Shown here in pieces: positions 35,631 to 45,467 of a stretch of DNA of 64,000 nt. Location of the stretch: assembly GCF_002575655.3 (NCBI RefSeq), contig NC_053039.3:223901622-223965621 (forward strand), written 5' to 3'. The first letter of the stretch is position 1; each line of letters starts with the position of its first letter. Source of the stretch: Aegilops tauschii subsp. strangulata (Eukaryota > Streptophyta > Magnoliopsida > Poales > Poaceae). A program made the position numbers and the translations under genes. The notes beneath the pieces are model-generated. The model did not search any database, was not told the origin of the DNA, and saw nothing but the letters and a program-made list of their open reading frames with translations.

Positions 35631-35720
35631 CTTGACTGGACTTGACGGTTTATCAGCAGCCTTGACTGGACTTGACGGTTTATCAGCAGCTCGGACTGGG
35701 CTTCTCGGTTTATCAGCATG
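35631..35720 (-). repeat. 30-bp minisatellite in antisense exon 4
   Basis: Three tandem 30-bp units (35631-35660, 35661-35690, 35691-35720), giving a 10-residue Pro/Lys/Ala repeat on the minus strand. Confidence 0.85.
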
Positions 35721-36509
35721 GTCCGTTGGATCAACTTCCACTTGTTCAACAAAAAGGTCATGATCTTGTGGTGGCGGATCATCAAGCATAGCGTCAGCAT
35801 TTGTTTCTTCCGGTTCTGGAGTTTTTCCGGTTCAGTGGTCGTATTGTCATCAACCGGTTTATTCAATTTGGCTTTTTTGCTGGGTCTAGGCTTGGCACTG
35901 AGAAGAACAAGCATAAAGGTCAGTACATCGGGCAAACATAAGGTGTTAAGGGCAAATTTAAAGCATAACTCACCCAGGAACAGTTTTGAGAGTTGGAAGT
36001 TGCGTTCCTGTTGATTCGCCAAAAGAGGAATGAGAAGTTCCCTGATAATTTGAATCAGACGGAGTAAGAGGTTGCCGGAAATAACTCGCCTTAGGATAAT
36101 GTGGGTCAGAGTTATAAGAGACCTCTGGGCTACGCTTATGAACCGGCGTGTTCGGTAAACCGGCAGAAGTTACCACCTGGCCGCTATGCCGGGTTGTGCG
36201 GCGAGCTTCGTGTTGCTGCTTCTTCAAAAGAAAGTTTGGATCCATGTGAGCTAGAGGGTGAGAAAATCTTACTTTCCGGTTTGCTTGACGGGTTTTCGGA
36301 GTTGGCAGAGGTTCTGAGCTGGAGGAAAGAATAATTACCTCTACATCACCAGCTTGGCTAGCCTCTGCGTCCTCCTGATAATAATCATTACCAATAAGAT
36401 GTATGAAGAAGGAAGCAAGTGAATCGAGTTCTACCTCTGACTCGTGATTTTCATCGTCATCATCAACGTTTAAATCGGTGGAGTCGGCGGTTTTCTTTTT
36501 GGCAGGCTT

Positions 36510-37914
36510 TGATAACCCACAAGTATAGGGGGTCGCAACAGTTTTCGAGGGTAGAGTATTCAACCCAAATTTATTGATTCGACACAAGGGGAGCCAAAGA
36601 ATGTTCTCAAGTATTAGCAGTTGAGCTGTCAATTCAACCACAACTGGATAACTTAGTATCTGCAGCAAAGTATTTAGTAGCAAAGTAGTATGGAAGTAAC
36701 GATAACGATAGCAAAAGTAATATTTTTGGGTTTTGTAGTGATTGTAACAGTAGCAACGGAAAAGTAAATAAGCGAAGAACAATATGTGAAAAGCTCGTAG
36801 GCATTGGATCGGTGATGGAGAATTATGCCGGATGTGGTTCATCATGTAACAGTCATAACATAGGGTGACACAGAACTAGCTCCAATTCATCAATGTAATG
36901 TAGGCATGTATTCCGAATATAGTCATACGTGCTTATGGAAAAGAACTTGCATGACATCTTTTGTCCTACCCTCCCGTGGCAGCGGGGTCCTAGAGGAGAC
37001 TAAGGGATATTAAGGCCTCCTTTTAATAGAGTACCGGACCAAAGCATTAACACATAGTGAATACATGAACTCCTCAAACTATGGTCATCACCGGGAGTGG
37101 TCCCGATTAATGTCACTTCGGGGTTGCCGGATCATAATACATAGTAGGTGACTATAGACTTGCAAGATAGGATCAAGAACTCACATATATTCATGAAAAC
37201 ATAATAGGTTCAGATCTGAAATCATGGCACTCGGGCCCTAGTGACAAGCATTAAGCATAGCAAAGTCATAGCAACATCAATCTCAGAACATAGTGGATAC
37301 TAGGGATCAAACCCTGACAAAACCAACTCGATTACAAGATAAATCTCATCCAACCCATCACCGTCCAGCAAGCCTACGATGGAATTACTCACGCACGGCG
37401 GTGAGCATCATGAAATTGGTGATGGAGGATGGTTGATGATGACGATGGCGACGGATTCCCCTCTCTGGAGCCCTGAACGGACTCCAGATCAGTCCTCCCG
37501 AGAGAGTTTAGGGCTTGGCGGCGGCTTCGTATCGTAAAACGCGATGGATCTTTCTCTTTGATTTTTTTCTCCCCGAACACGAATATATGGAGTTGGAGTT
37601 GAGGTCGGTGGAGCTACAGGGGGCCCACGAGCCAGGGGGCGCGCCCAGGGGGGCAGGCGCCCCCCCCCCCCTCGTGGAAAGGGTGTGGGCCCCCTGGCCT
37701 TCATTCTTTCGCCAGTATTTTTTATTATTTCCAAAAATAATCTCCATGAAGTTTCAGGTCATTTCGAGAACTTTTGTTTCTGCACAAAGATAACACCATG
37801 GCAATTCTGCTGAAAACAGCGTCAGCCCGGGTTAGTTCCATTCAAATCATGCAAGCTAGAGCCCAAAACAAGGGCAAAAGTGTTTGGAAAAGTAGATACG
37901 ACAAAGACGTATCA
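36510..37914 (-). mobile_element. solo LTR of family X, minus orientation
   Basis: 1405 bp. Read on the minus strand it starts TGATACGTC and ends GTGGGTTATCA. The 5-bp target duplication GGCTT lies at 36505-36509 and 37915-37919. No internal region, so it arose by recombination between two LTRs. It interrupts antisense exon 2 of E1. It is the same family as the outer LTR at 929. Confidence 0.93.
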
Positions 37915-38974
37915 GGCTTCTTGATGACCTTAGTCTTAACACGAGGGGTTTTCACCGGTTTATCCTGCGGCTTCTTCTTCCAGAACGGATCATCACCCTG
38001 TCAAAGGATTGACAAACGTTATGATGAAGCATTAAAAGGGGTCAGATTAAAATATGAGTCATGCAATTCTTACAGCTGGCGGTTTATTGGAAACGCAGAA
38101 AGGACTAAGCCATGTTTTACCGCATTCGGACACCGGTTCATCCAGCATCTTCTTAACAGCTTCAGTAATTTGAGCATCAGATAGCTAGATATCAATATAG
38201 CGTTGAGGGTCTTTCAAGTCCCCTGTGTATTCACACATTAAACCGGGGCGACGGCTTAGAGGCAAGATACTCCAAGAAACCCAGTAACGGACAAAGTCGA
38301 CGCCTATTAAACCATTTGCCACAAAGGCTCGGAGCTTCAAAAGTTGTGGTGCATACTTGGCTCGTTCCTTTGCGCTCAGTCGTTGGGGGAATGGATGTGT
38401 GCTGGTAAGCCGGTGAGCGCGATAACCCGGCAGAGGATTTTCTTCAGATGGAGACATATCCCGGCAATAGAACCAAGTCTGATTCCAATCTTTGGGGTGA
38501 GTATGATGTTTGGCGTGAGGGAAACTGACATCTTTCCTCTTCTGAATTGAAACCCCGCCAAGTTTAATATTGGGCCCATCTGTAAATTCAGTACGGCGGT
38601 TCAAATAGAAGAAGTCTCTGAACAGTTCAACAGTGGGTTCTTCCTGCACATAAGCCTCGCAGAACACTTGAAAATTACAAATATTGGACACAGAGTTAGG
38701 TCCAATATCTTCAGGGTGGAGTTGGAAGCTAGCAAGCACATCGCGGAATTTTTTTGATCCGGGAGGGCTGAACCCTCGACCCAGGTGATCAACGAATACA
38801 ATCACTTCTCCATCCTTGGGCTCAGGAGGATTTTCTTGACCAGGGGCTCTCCAGTGTATGACTTCCTTTTTTGCTAAGGCGCCGGTTGCGACGCACCCAT
38901 TCAGTTTTTCTTCAGTAACTCGGGAAGGAACCCGGTTGCAAGCATAAAAAGACTTGGCCATTTGTTCAACAAAC

Positions 38975-39504
38975 CTGAAGGAGGGATTGTGCCGGTTTAA
39001 GATTCATGATTGGCAAGCATAAAGTGTTACAGGTTAAGAGACAGTTGTTAAAGCGTGCAAGATTGTTAAACCGGAGGGCGATATTATCAGAATTATAATG
39101 ACAAGCGGTTGGCGGTTTATGAGGGGACTAATGGTACCTGGCAGGTTATCATTCTCTAAAAAGTTAAACCGCCTACGTTAGTACTGAAGGTATAGATCTG
39201 AAATAACTAAGTGATGGAAAAACAGGTTTCACAAGTTGGTATTACAAATTTGGATCTACCGCGCGTCAGAAAGTGGAAAAATATTCAGGGTTAAATATTC
39301 TGGTACTTGAACAGTTGAAGGATATAGATGAGATTTTCTACTTAGACGAGATGCACTAATGGAAAGAAGGATTACGGATATTGCTATACGGGATGAAAGT
39401 CAAGGTTTGAGTTAGGAGCTATTGCGCAGCAATGAACACCGACGAACACCGATGAACGCTCAAACCCTAAAGATAGATCTATGGGGGAAGGAAAGAAGGC
39501 TTAC
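38975..39504 (-). other. candidate 5' leader intron of the E1 antisense gene
   Basis: On the minus strand the leader ends GCATCA before GTAAGCC (donor at 39504). The acceptor CCTTCAG lies at 38975-38981, 13 nt upstream of the ATG at 38961. The leader upstream is rich in CTTCTTCC-type sequence, typical of plant 5' UTRs. Confidence 0.55.
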
Positions 39505-39687
39505 TGATGCTGATGGAACAGCGGAGAGGTGCCGCGATTCTCTGGTACGTTCAGGGTGATGCAACGGCCGGAGTTGAGGACGAAGACGAAGGCCTGCGGC
39601 GGCAGCTGAGCTTAAGCGCTAGGTCGACGCGAGGAAGAAGATGAAGTGAAGAGGCACGAGGGGGAAAAGTGAAAATGACCCCCGGTC

Positions 39688-39696
39688 CTATTTATA
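39688..39696 (-). promoter_or_regulatory. candidate TATA box of the E1 antisense gene
   Basis: TATAAATAG on the minus strand, about 280 bp inside the 3' LTR boundary. It is followed by a leader-like sequence and an intron before the antisense ATG. It suggests transcription independent of the LTR. Confidence 0.6.
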
Positions 39697-39976
39697 AGGT
39701 GAATGGATAAGTGGCAAGCGCGGGAATTGAGGAGGTCGAAAAAACGAATCTGTAGATATACAGATGCCTCGATTCTCAGAGGATCAGTAAAGGAGAGGTA
39801 TTACAAGATTTTGGGTTCTATATAAGGTTAATGGCAGAGGACGTTACGGCGGATTATCATGATCTTGGAAGATGACGTCACGGCGAGTTACAAGATTTTC
39901 ACAAAGATGTTGAAGAAGGAATTTTTCTAAGTATTGAAGACTGACATGAACAAGTTCAAATCAATCTGGGGCCTAA

Positions 39977-40510
39977 TGTTGGGGATATAACTACTGAGTA
40001 TAAACCGCCCAGGAGGGGTCGGGTTATACTCATAGTGAATTACTCATATTGAAGCTCACGAAGACAAGGAATATGGCGCTTTATGGAAGAGATCTAATGA
40101 GAAGGCCCAAAGGCAGATTAAGGCCCGTAGATATAAACCGCCATATGATGTGTAACTTGTGTTGTAAGATAGGAAAAGGTAGAAACTGAGCCGGACACAT
40201 TTATGAGCCGGCCGGGATTCTGGAACCCGTCGGGCGTCAACCTGTGTATATAAAGGGACGACCCGGCGGCGGTTTAGGGACAAGAAACAACAGATCGAGA
40301 GCCAGGCAAAGCGTATTTGCTCCCTGGTCATCAAAACCCTAGCAATTCCACATCAACTAGATTAGGTTTTTACCTTCACCGCAAGGGGCCGAACGAGTAT
40401 AAACTCCTTGCGTCCTTTGTCCCGCTTTAACCCCTTTAAGCTAACTACGTTGCGATGGCTCCACGACTAAGTCCTCACACTAGGACATCTGCCGTGACAA
40501 AACCATGACA
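39977..40510 (+). repeat. 3' LTR of E1
   Basis: 534 bp, starting TGTTGGGGATATAAC and ending CATGACA. It is preceded by CTGGGGCCTAA, a weak polypurine tract. It lacks 7 bp present in the 5' LTR. It also contains the ATG (40455) that in the 5' LTR opens gag. Confidence 0.95.
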
Positions 40511-40515
40511 GGTTG

Positions 40516-40885
40516 GATGAGATTTATCATGTAATCGAGTTAGTTTTGTTAGGGCTTGATACCTAGTATCCACTATGTTCTGAGATTGATGTTGCTATGA
40601 CTTTGCTATGCTTAATGCTTGTCACTAGGGCCCGAGTGCCATGATTTAAAATCTGGACCTATTATGTTTTCATGAACATATGTGTGTTCTTGGTCCTATC
40701 TTGCAAGTTATATGCACCTATTACGTGTTATATCCGCATACCCCCAAGGTGACAATAATTGGGATTCTTTCTGGTGATTACCGTAGTTTGAGGAGTTCAT
40801 GTATTCACTAAGTGTTAATGCTTTGTTTTGGTTCTCTATTAAAAGGAGGCCTTAATATCCCTTAGTTTCCTTATGGACCCCATGC
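40516..40885 (+). repeat. family X 3' LTR, continuation
   Basis: It resumes at the base after the duplicated GGTTG and matches the reverse complement of the solo LTR (GATGAGATTTATCATGTAATC and following). The match ends near 40885, short of the expected LTR end, so the last ~500 bp were deleted. Confidence 0.8.
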
Positions 40886-41388
40886 TACCTCTTGAGAATG
40901 CATTGGTTTCCCCTTGAAGAGGAAAGGGTGATGCAGCAAAGTAGAGTAAGTATTTCCCTCAGTTTTGAGAACCAAGGTATCAATCCAGTAGGAGACAACA
41001 CACAAGTCACCTAGTACCTGCACAAACAATCAAGAACCTTGCAACCAACGCGATAAAGGGGTTGTCAATCCCTTCACAGTCACTCGCAAAAGTGAGATCT
41101 AATAAAGATAGTAAGGTAAATATTTTTGATATTTTTGTTGTATAGATTGGAAAGTAAAGATTGCAAAATAGTAAACGAGATGCGATGTAAATAAAAGAGA
41201 TGCAAATATAATAAGAAAGAGACCCGGGGGCCATAGGTTTCACTAGTGGCTTCTCTCAAGATAGCATGTATTATAGTGGGTGAACAAATTACTGCCGAGC
41301 AATTGATAGAAAAGCGCATAATTATGAAAATATCTAAGGCAATGATCATGAATATAGGCATCATGTCCGTGTCAAGTAGATCGAAACG
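40886..41388 (-). mobile_element. fragment of another Gypsy LTR, minus orientation
   Basis: It contains phrases I recall from Sabrina-type LTRs read in reverse: AGGGTGATGCAGCAAAGTAG, CCCGGGGGCCATAGGTTTCA, GAGCAATTGATAGAAAAGCG. Both ends are truncated and no target duplication is visible. Family name tentative. Confidence 0.6.
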
Positions 41389-41456
41389 TGCCGATCATCC
41401 TCATAAGCTTAATCCATCACCACCACTGGTCTCACACCGTCATGCACCGGGAGCTC

Positions 41457-41798
41457 CTACTTAGTGGCACCATGATCCATATCAGGCCATGGTGCCTTGA
41501 GGTGCACGTCGAGACTGTTGTTCTTCGCCACAATGTCCGGCTCTGGCTCGAGGGGCTGCCGTTGTAATCTTGGGATGAACATGTTGTGGCCTCCGCAATT
41601 GACACCTGCTGCACTCTTCATTACACCGAGCATGGGTCCTAGCTGAATATGGAGGTGCTCGGGTTGTGGCCTTAAAAGACATGCCCGAGTAAGGTGTCGC
41701 GCGTAAACTAAATTACCCTGCTGGCTCTGAACGGTGGCGAACCAGACAATGTAAGGTATGGGCTTGAGCACGGGGTTCCGGTTCATCTGGCGATCCAT
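41457..41798 (-). CDS. unrecognised open frame, possible gene fragment
   Basis: 113 codons from the first Met, extendable upstream in frame to about 41880 without a stop. The peptide contains NPVLKPIPYIVWFATVQSQQ and has ordinary protein-like composition, unlike the repeats around it. I do not recognise a family. It could be an exon of a captured or relict gene, or chance. Confidence 0.3.
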   Translation of the reverse strand: MDRQMNRNPVLKPIPYIVWFATVQSQQGNLVYARHLTRACLLRPQPEHLHIQLGPMLGVMKSAAGVNCGGHNMFIPRLQRQPLEPEPDIVAKNNSLDVHLKAPWPDMDHGATK

Positions 41799-42046
41799 GA
41801 AGGCCCAACTGAGCCGAGTGCTGTGTCCAGAGGGGACAACTGGCGCCTGGCCATCATCGATGGGGAATCAAAGTCACGCGACTGACGTGAGCACATCTCT
41901 CGTCCAATTACTAGGCACGGCCGGGACGACAACGACCAGCGACGCAGGCACATGAATATAATTCAGGTGGGGAGTTCTCTACCTTCCACTTTTGCAAATT
42001 CAAAAAAAATCACATAGAGAGCTTAGGAAATGATCTTTCCCTCTTA

Positions 42047-42968
42047 GGAGCATCTACAATGGCGGGCAGCAAATCCGATCCTTCAAACGCCGCGGACGTG
42101 TCCGGGCGCGTCCGCCGGCAGTGATCATCATATCTCAAATTTACTTTTCTGCATCCGGATACCTCATACTTGAAATCTTAAATCCATACAAAACATGCAA
42201 ATAAGAAATTCTACGTACTACGTAGATCAAATAAGCTATATTACCCTAATCCTCGACGGAGATGTACACTATCTCCGTGCCCGACTCCGGGTACATGGGT
42301 AGCAGTCGCAACTCCGGCTTCTTCGGCTCCTCCGCGTTGGCCTCCGCGTCGAGTTCAGCGAAAAGCGTGTGGTCGCTGCCCGTTACTACCGATGAACTAC
42401 CGGTAGGCCTCCACATAGGCCGCATCCTGGATGGACTCCAGGATGGCCTGCTGCTTCACCATCTCGGCCAGTTGGGCGACCGCGAACTCCGCCTCCCCGC
42501 CCTCCATGTGGAAGCCCACAGCCGGCAGCAGCTCCTCCGGCTGCTCTGCCTCGTCCTCCTTCAGATCCGCCACCTCCATCGGAACCGGCTGTTGCTCCTC
42601 TTCCTTCTCCTCCAGCTTCGGCGAGTCCGGACGCAAGCCGGCTGTGATGCAGGCGGCTTGCCTCATCCGGATCTCCTCCTCAATCTGGAAGCAGCGCTCT
42701 GGCATGAGCATAGCATAGGTCCTCTTCTTTTGTTGGGTCATGCGGCGGCGAGGGAAGATTGAGGTGGAGATGAAGAGAAATAGCTCGGGTTGGCGGCGCG
42801 GAGAGAGCGGAGGAGGTTGTGGCTAGTGTTGGGGACGCCGGTCGGCTTAAATAGCCAGACTTCGGCCTCAAACGGCGAGCTGCAGCGGCGCCACACAACG
42901 TTCACACCCCCACCGGAGCAGACGCATGTCGGACTGTTAGGTTTCTGGGCGATTCTGTGTGGGACCCG
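42047..42968 (-). mobile_element. Harbinger-like element, one end visible
   Basis: The left end GGAGCATCTACAATGGCGGG follows TTA, the usual Harbinger target. The GGACGTGTCCGGGCGCGTCC-type subterminal sequence is typical of Triticeae Harbinger elements as I recall them. The opposite end is not seen, because the sequence is interrupted at 42969 by the LARD, resumes for 32 bp at 52544-52575, and then meets E2. Assignment tentative. Confidence 0.4.
42397..42741 (-). CDS. hypothetical acidic protein in Harbinger-like region
   Basis: 114 codons from ATG at 42741, Glu/Gln-rich, containing EEEIRMRQAACITAGLRPD and MVKQQAILESIQDAAYVEAY. A TATTTAAG element (plus 42847-42854) lies about 105 bp upstream on the minus strand, a plausible TATA box. 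No catalytic or DNA-binding motif was recognised. Harbinger elements carry an accessory ORF besides the transposase, so this could be a relic of one, but that is a guess. Confidence 0.35.
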   Translation of the reverse strand: MTQQKKRTYAMLMPERCFQIEEEIRMRQAACITAGLRPDSPKLEEKEEEQQPVPMEVADLKEDEAEQPEELLPAVGFHMEGGEAEFAVAQLAEMVKQQAILESIQDAAYVEAYR

Positions 42969-45452
42969 TGTAACGCCCCGGATTCGATGCGCCTGGTGTC
43001 TGCCAGTTATTCGCCATCGTTGCCATGTCATTTGCTTGCGTGTTGCATTTTGCCATGTCATCATCTGCTTTTCATCTGCATGTTTTTCAAAACTTGCATC
43101 CGTTCGGGTCCTCCCGGTTCTCTCCGTTGTCCGTTCCGACCCCTTTCACTCTCGCACGCGTCCGTCGCCCCTCTCAGTCTTTGTTTCGTGAGCGGGAGAA
43201 AAGCGTTCTCGGAATGGGCCGAGATTTGCCGAGTGGCCTTGGTATAGCACCGGTAGACCGCCCGTCAAATTTCGTTCCATTTGGAGGTCGTTTGATGCCC
43301 CAACGGTTAACCGCATAGCCCGAAACCCCTCTCTCTTTGCAGCCCAGCACCCCTTGACCACAGCCCACTAACCCAGCAAACTCCCCTCCATGCTCTCGGT
43401 CGTTCAATCACGATCGTGTGGGCGAAAACCGCACCTCGTTTGGACACTCCTAACTCCCTCTACCTATATATATGTGTCTGTCCCAAAAATTTTGCGCAGT
43501 CCAAACCCTAGCCCCGCTCCTCTGCGCCACCGGACGAAATCGCCACCGCCGGACACGTCGCTCCGGCCAATCAGAGCGTGGCACGTCACCCCGCCGCCTC
43601 TCTCCTCCAACCGGCGCCCTCCACGTGTCCCCGTCGCCCTCTCTCTCTCCTCCCCGCCGTCGCGGTCCGCGGAGCCCATCCGGGGCCCGCGCGGGCCCGA
43701 GCCGCCGCCGCCCCGGGGCGCCTGCCTCCGCGCCCGAGCGCCTCCCGCCGCCCGCCGGCGCCGCCCATCGCCGCCTCCACGGGTCGCCGCGCCGCCGCCT
43801 CCCGCGGGAGCCCGAGGAGCCCCGCGTCCGCCGCCTCGCCGACCCCGCGCCTCTCCCTCGCCAGCGTCGCCCCATCCCCGGCCTCTCCTTCCTCCCCCGA
43901 GCTCCCTCGGCTCCAACTCCGGCGATCCCCATCCGGTCCGATCCAATCTGACAGTAGAGGTTGACTCTCCCTCCCCCTCAAATTTCTCTAAGTCTGGAAA
44001 CTATTGCACTCTGTTGCCCTGTTCTCTGCATCATAACTCTATGCATACTGCTCCGTTCCGTGCGTGCAATATGTCGAAATGTTCGTTGAGAGATTATCTA
44101 CATTTCATTCCACTCTTATTTAATTAATGCATCTATATACTTGGTAAAGGGTGGAAGGCTCGGCCTTATGCCTGGTGTTTTGTTCCACTCTTGCCGCCCT
44201 AGTTTCCGTCATACCGGTGTTATGTTCCTTGATTTTGCGTCCCTTACACGGTTGGGTGATTTATGGGACCCCCTTGACAGTTCGCTTTGAATAAAACTCT
44301 TCCAGCAAGGCCCAACCTTGGTTTTACATTTGCCTCACCTAGCCTTTTTCCCTTGGGAGTCTCTCTCTCGAGAGTCATCTTTATTTACCCCCCCCCCGGG
44401 CCAGTGCTCCCTCGAGTGTTGGTCCAACCTGTCAGTCGCCGGTGGCCACCAGGGGAAACTCTGGGCTGGCCTACCGGAAGCTTGGACAATCCGGTGTGCC
44501 CTGAGAACGAGATATGTGCAGCTCCTATCAGGATTTGTCGGCACATTCGGGCGGCTTTGCTGGTCTTGTTTTACCATTGTCGAAATGTCTTGTAACCGGG
44601 ATTCCGAGACTGATCGGGTCTTCCCGGGAGAAGGAATATCCTTCGTTGACCGTGACAGCTTATAATGGGCTAAGTTGGGACACCCCTGCAGGGTATAAAC
44701 TTTCGAGAGCCGTGCCCGCGGTTATGTGGCAGATGGGAATTTGTTAATGTCCGGTTGTAGAGAACTTGACACTTCACCTTAATTAAAATGCATCAACCGC
44801 GTGTGTAGCCATGATGGTCTCTTCTTGGCGGAGTCCGGGAAGTGAACACGGTTTCTGGGTTATGTTTGACGTAAGTAGGAGTTCAGGATCACTTCTTGAT
44901 CATTACTAGTTGATGACCGTTCCGTTGCTTCTCTTCTCGCTCTTATTTGCATATGTTAGCCACCATACATGCCTAGTCGCTGCTGCAACCTCACCACTTA
45001 TCCTTTTCCCTACCCTTTAAGCTTTGCTAGTCTTGATACCCATGGTAATGGGATTGCTGAGTCCTCGTGGCTCACAGATTACTACAACACCAGTTGCAGG
45101 TACAGGTTTTGCGATGATCATGACGCGAGAGCGATGTTACTTGTTTTGGAGTTCTTCTTCTGCTTCTTTTTCGATCAGGGGATATGTTCCAGGTCGGCAG
45201 CCTGGGCTAGCAGGGTGGATGTCGTTTGAGCTTCTGTTTGTGTTTCATCCGTAGTCGGATGTTGATCTTATGTATGATGTACTAATGTATTGATGTATTC
45301 TTGCGGCATTTGTATGCTTTGTATGTATCCCCATCTATTATGTAATGTTGATGTAATGATATCCACCTTGCAAAAGCGTCTTCAAGATGCGCTTCTATCC
45401 TTGGTGGGACCTTCGAGTTCCTTTAGGATAGGGTCACATTTTGGGCGTGACA
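42969..45452 (+). repeat. LARD 5' LTR, internally deleted
   Basis: Starts TGTAACGCCCCGGATTC, ends GGGCGTGACA. Against the 3' LTR it lacks the segment corresponding to 49231-51205. It contains a TATA-type (TA)n near 43463 followed by a GC-rich leader (43500-43960) whose long frames in several phases are compositional. Confidence 0.93.
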
Positions 45453-45455
45453 AGT

Positions 45456-45467
45456 TGGTATCAGAGC
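45456..45467 (+). other. LARD primer-binding site
   Basis: TGGTATCAGAGC, complementary to the 3' end of initiator tRNA-Met, three bases after the LTR. Confidence 0.92.

Larger units (their letters stand above)
34388..38961 (-). pseudogene. E1 antisense multi-exon gene (Transposase_28-like), degraded
   Basis: Minus-strand exons inferred from splice sites and comparison with E2: exon 1 38961-38074, exon 2 37997-36435 (split by the solo LTR), a 60-bp intron, exon 3 36374-35974, exon 4 35897-35380, exon 5 34946-34670 (277 nt, same length as in E2), exon 6 about 34604-34388. Exon 1 carries the conserved block GPNSVSNICNFQVFCEAY and LSRRPGLMCEYTG, typical of the plant 'putative gypsy type transposon' domain (PF04195, from memory). 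Exon 4 has three 10-residue DKPSSPVKAA-type repeats. Exon 5 is coiled-coil-like. Damage: TAG at 38185, a TAA in exon 5, a frameshift in exon 4, and exon 6 lacking about 480 nt present in E2. Function unknown. Confidence 0.75.
1495..40510 (+). mobile_element. Tat-lineage Ty3/Gypsy retrotransposon E1, with nested insertions
   Basis: Complete LTR retrotransposon bounded by the 5-bp target duplication GGTTG (1490-1494 and 40511-40515), with TG...CA LTRs. Without the nested CACTA (5386-29982) and solo LTR (36510-37914) it is about 13 kb. Order: 5' LTR, tRNA-Lys primer-binding site, gag-protease, RT, RNase H, second RNase H, integrase, long 3' region with an antisense gene, 3' LTR. The dual RNase H and lack of a chromodomain place it in the Tat lineage (relatives include Grande, RIRE2, Ogre). 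The two LTRs differ by about 20 substitutions in 534 bp plus a 7-bp indel, by eye. That is roughly 1.4 million years at the commonly used rate of 1.3e-8 per site per year. The coding frame has private stops and frameshifts, so this copy is defective. Confidence 0.93.

Noticed and set aside
43390..44127. Arg/Pro-rich frames open on both strands in the LARD 5' LTR, repeated at 48456-49258
   Set aside because: Extreme GC content leaves several frames open together, there is no domain, and the Tyr-Ile repeats in the second copy come from the (TA)n tract.
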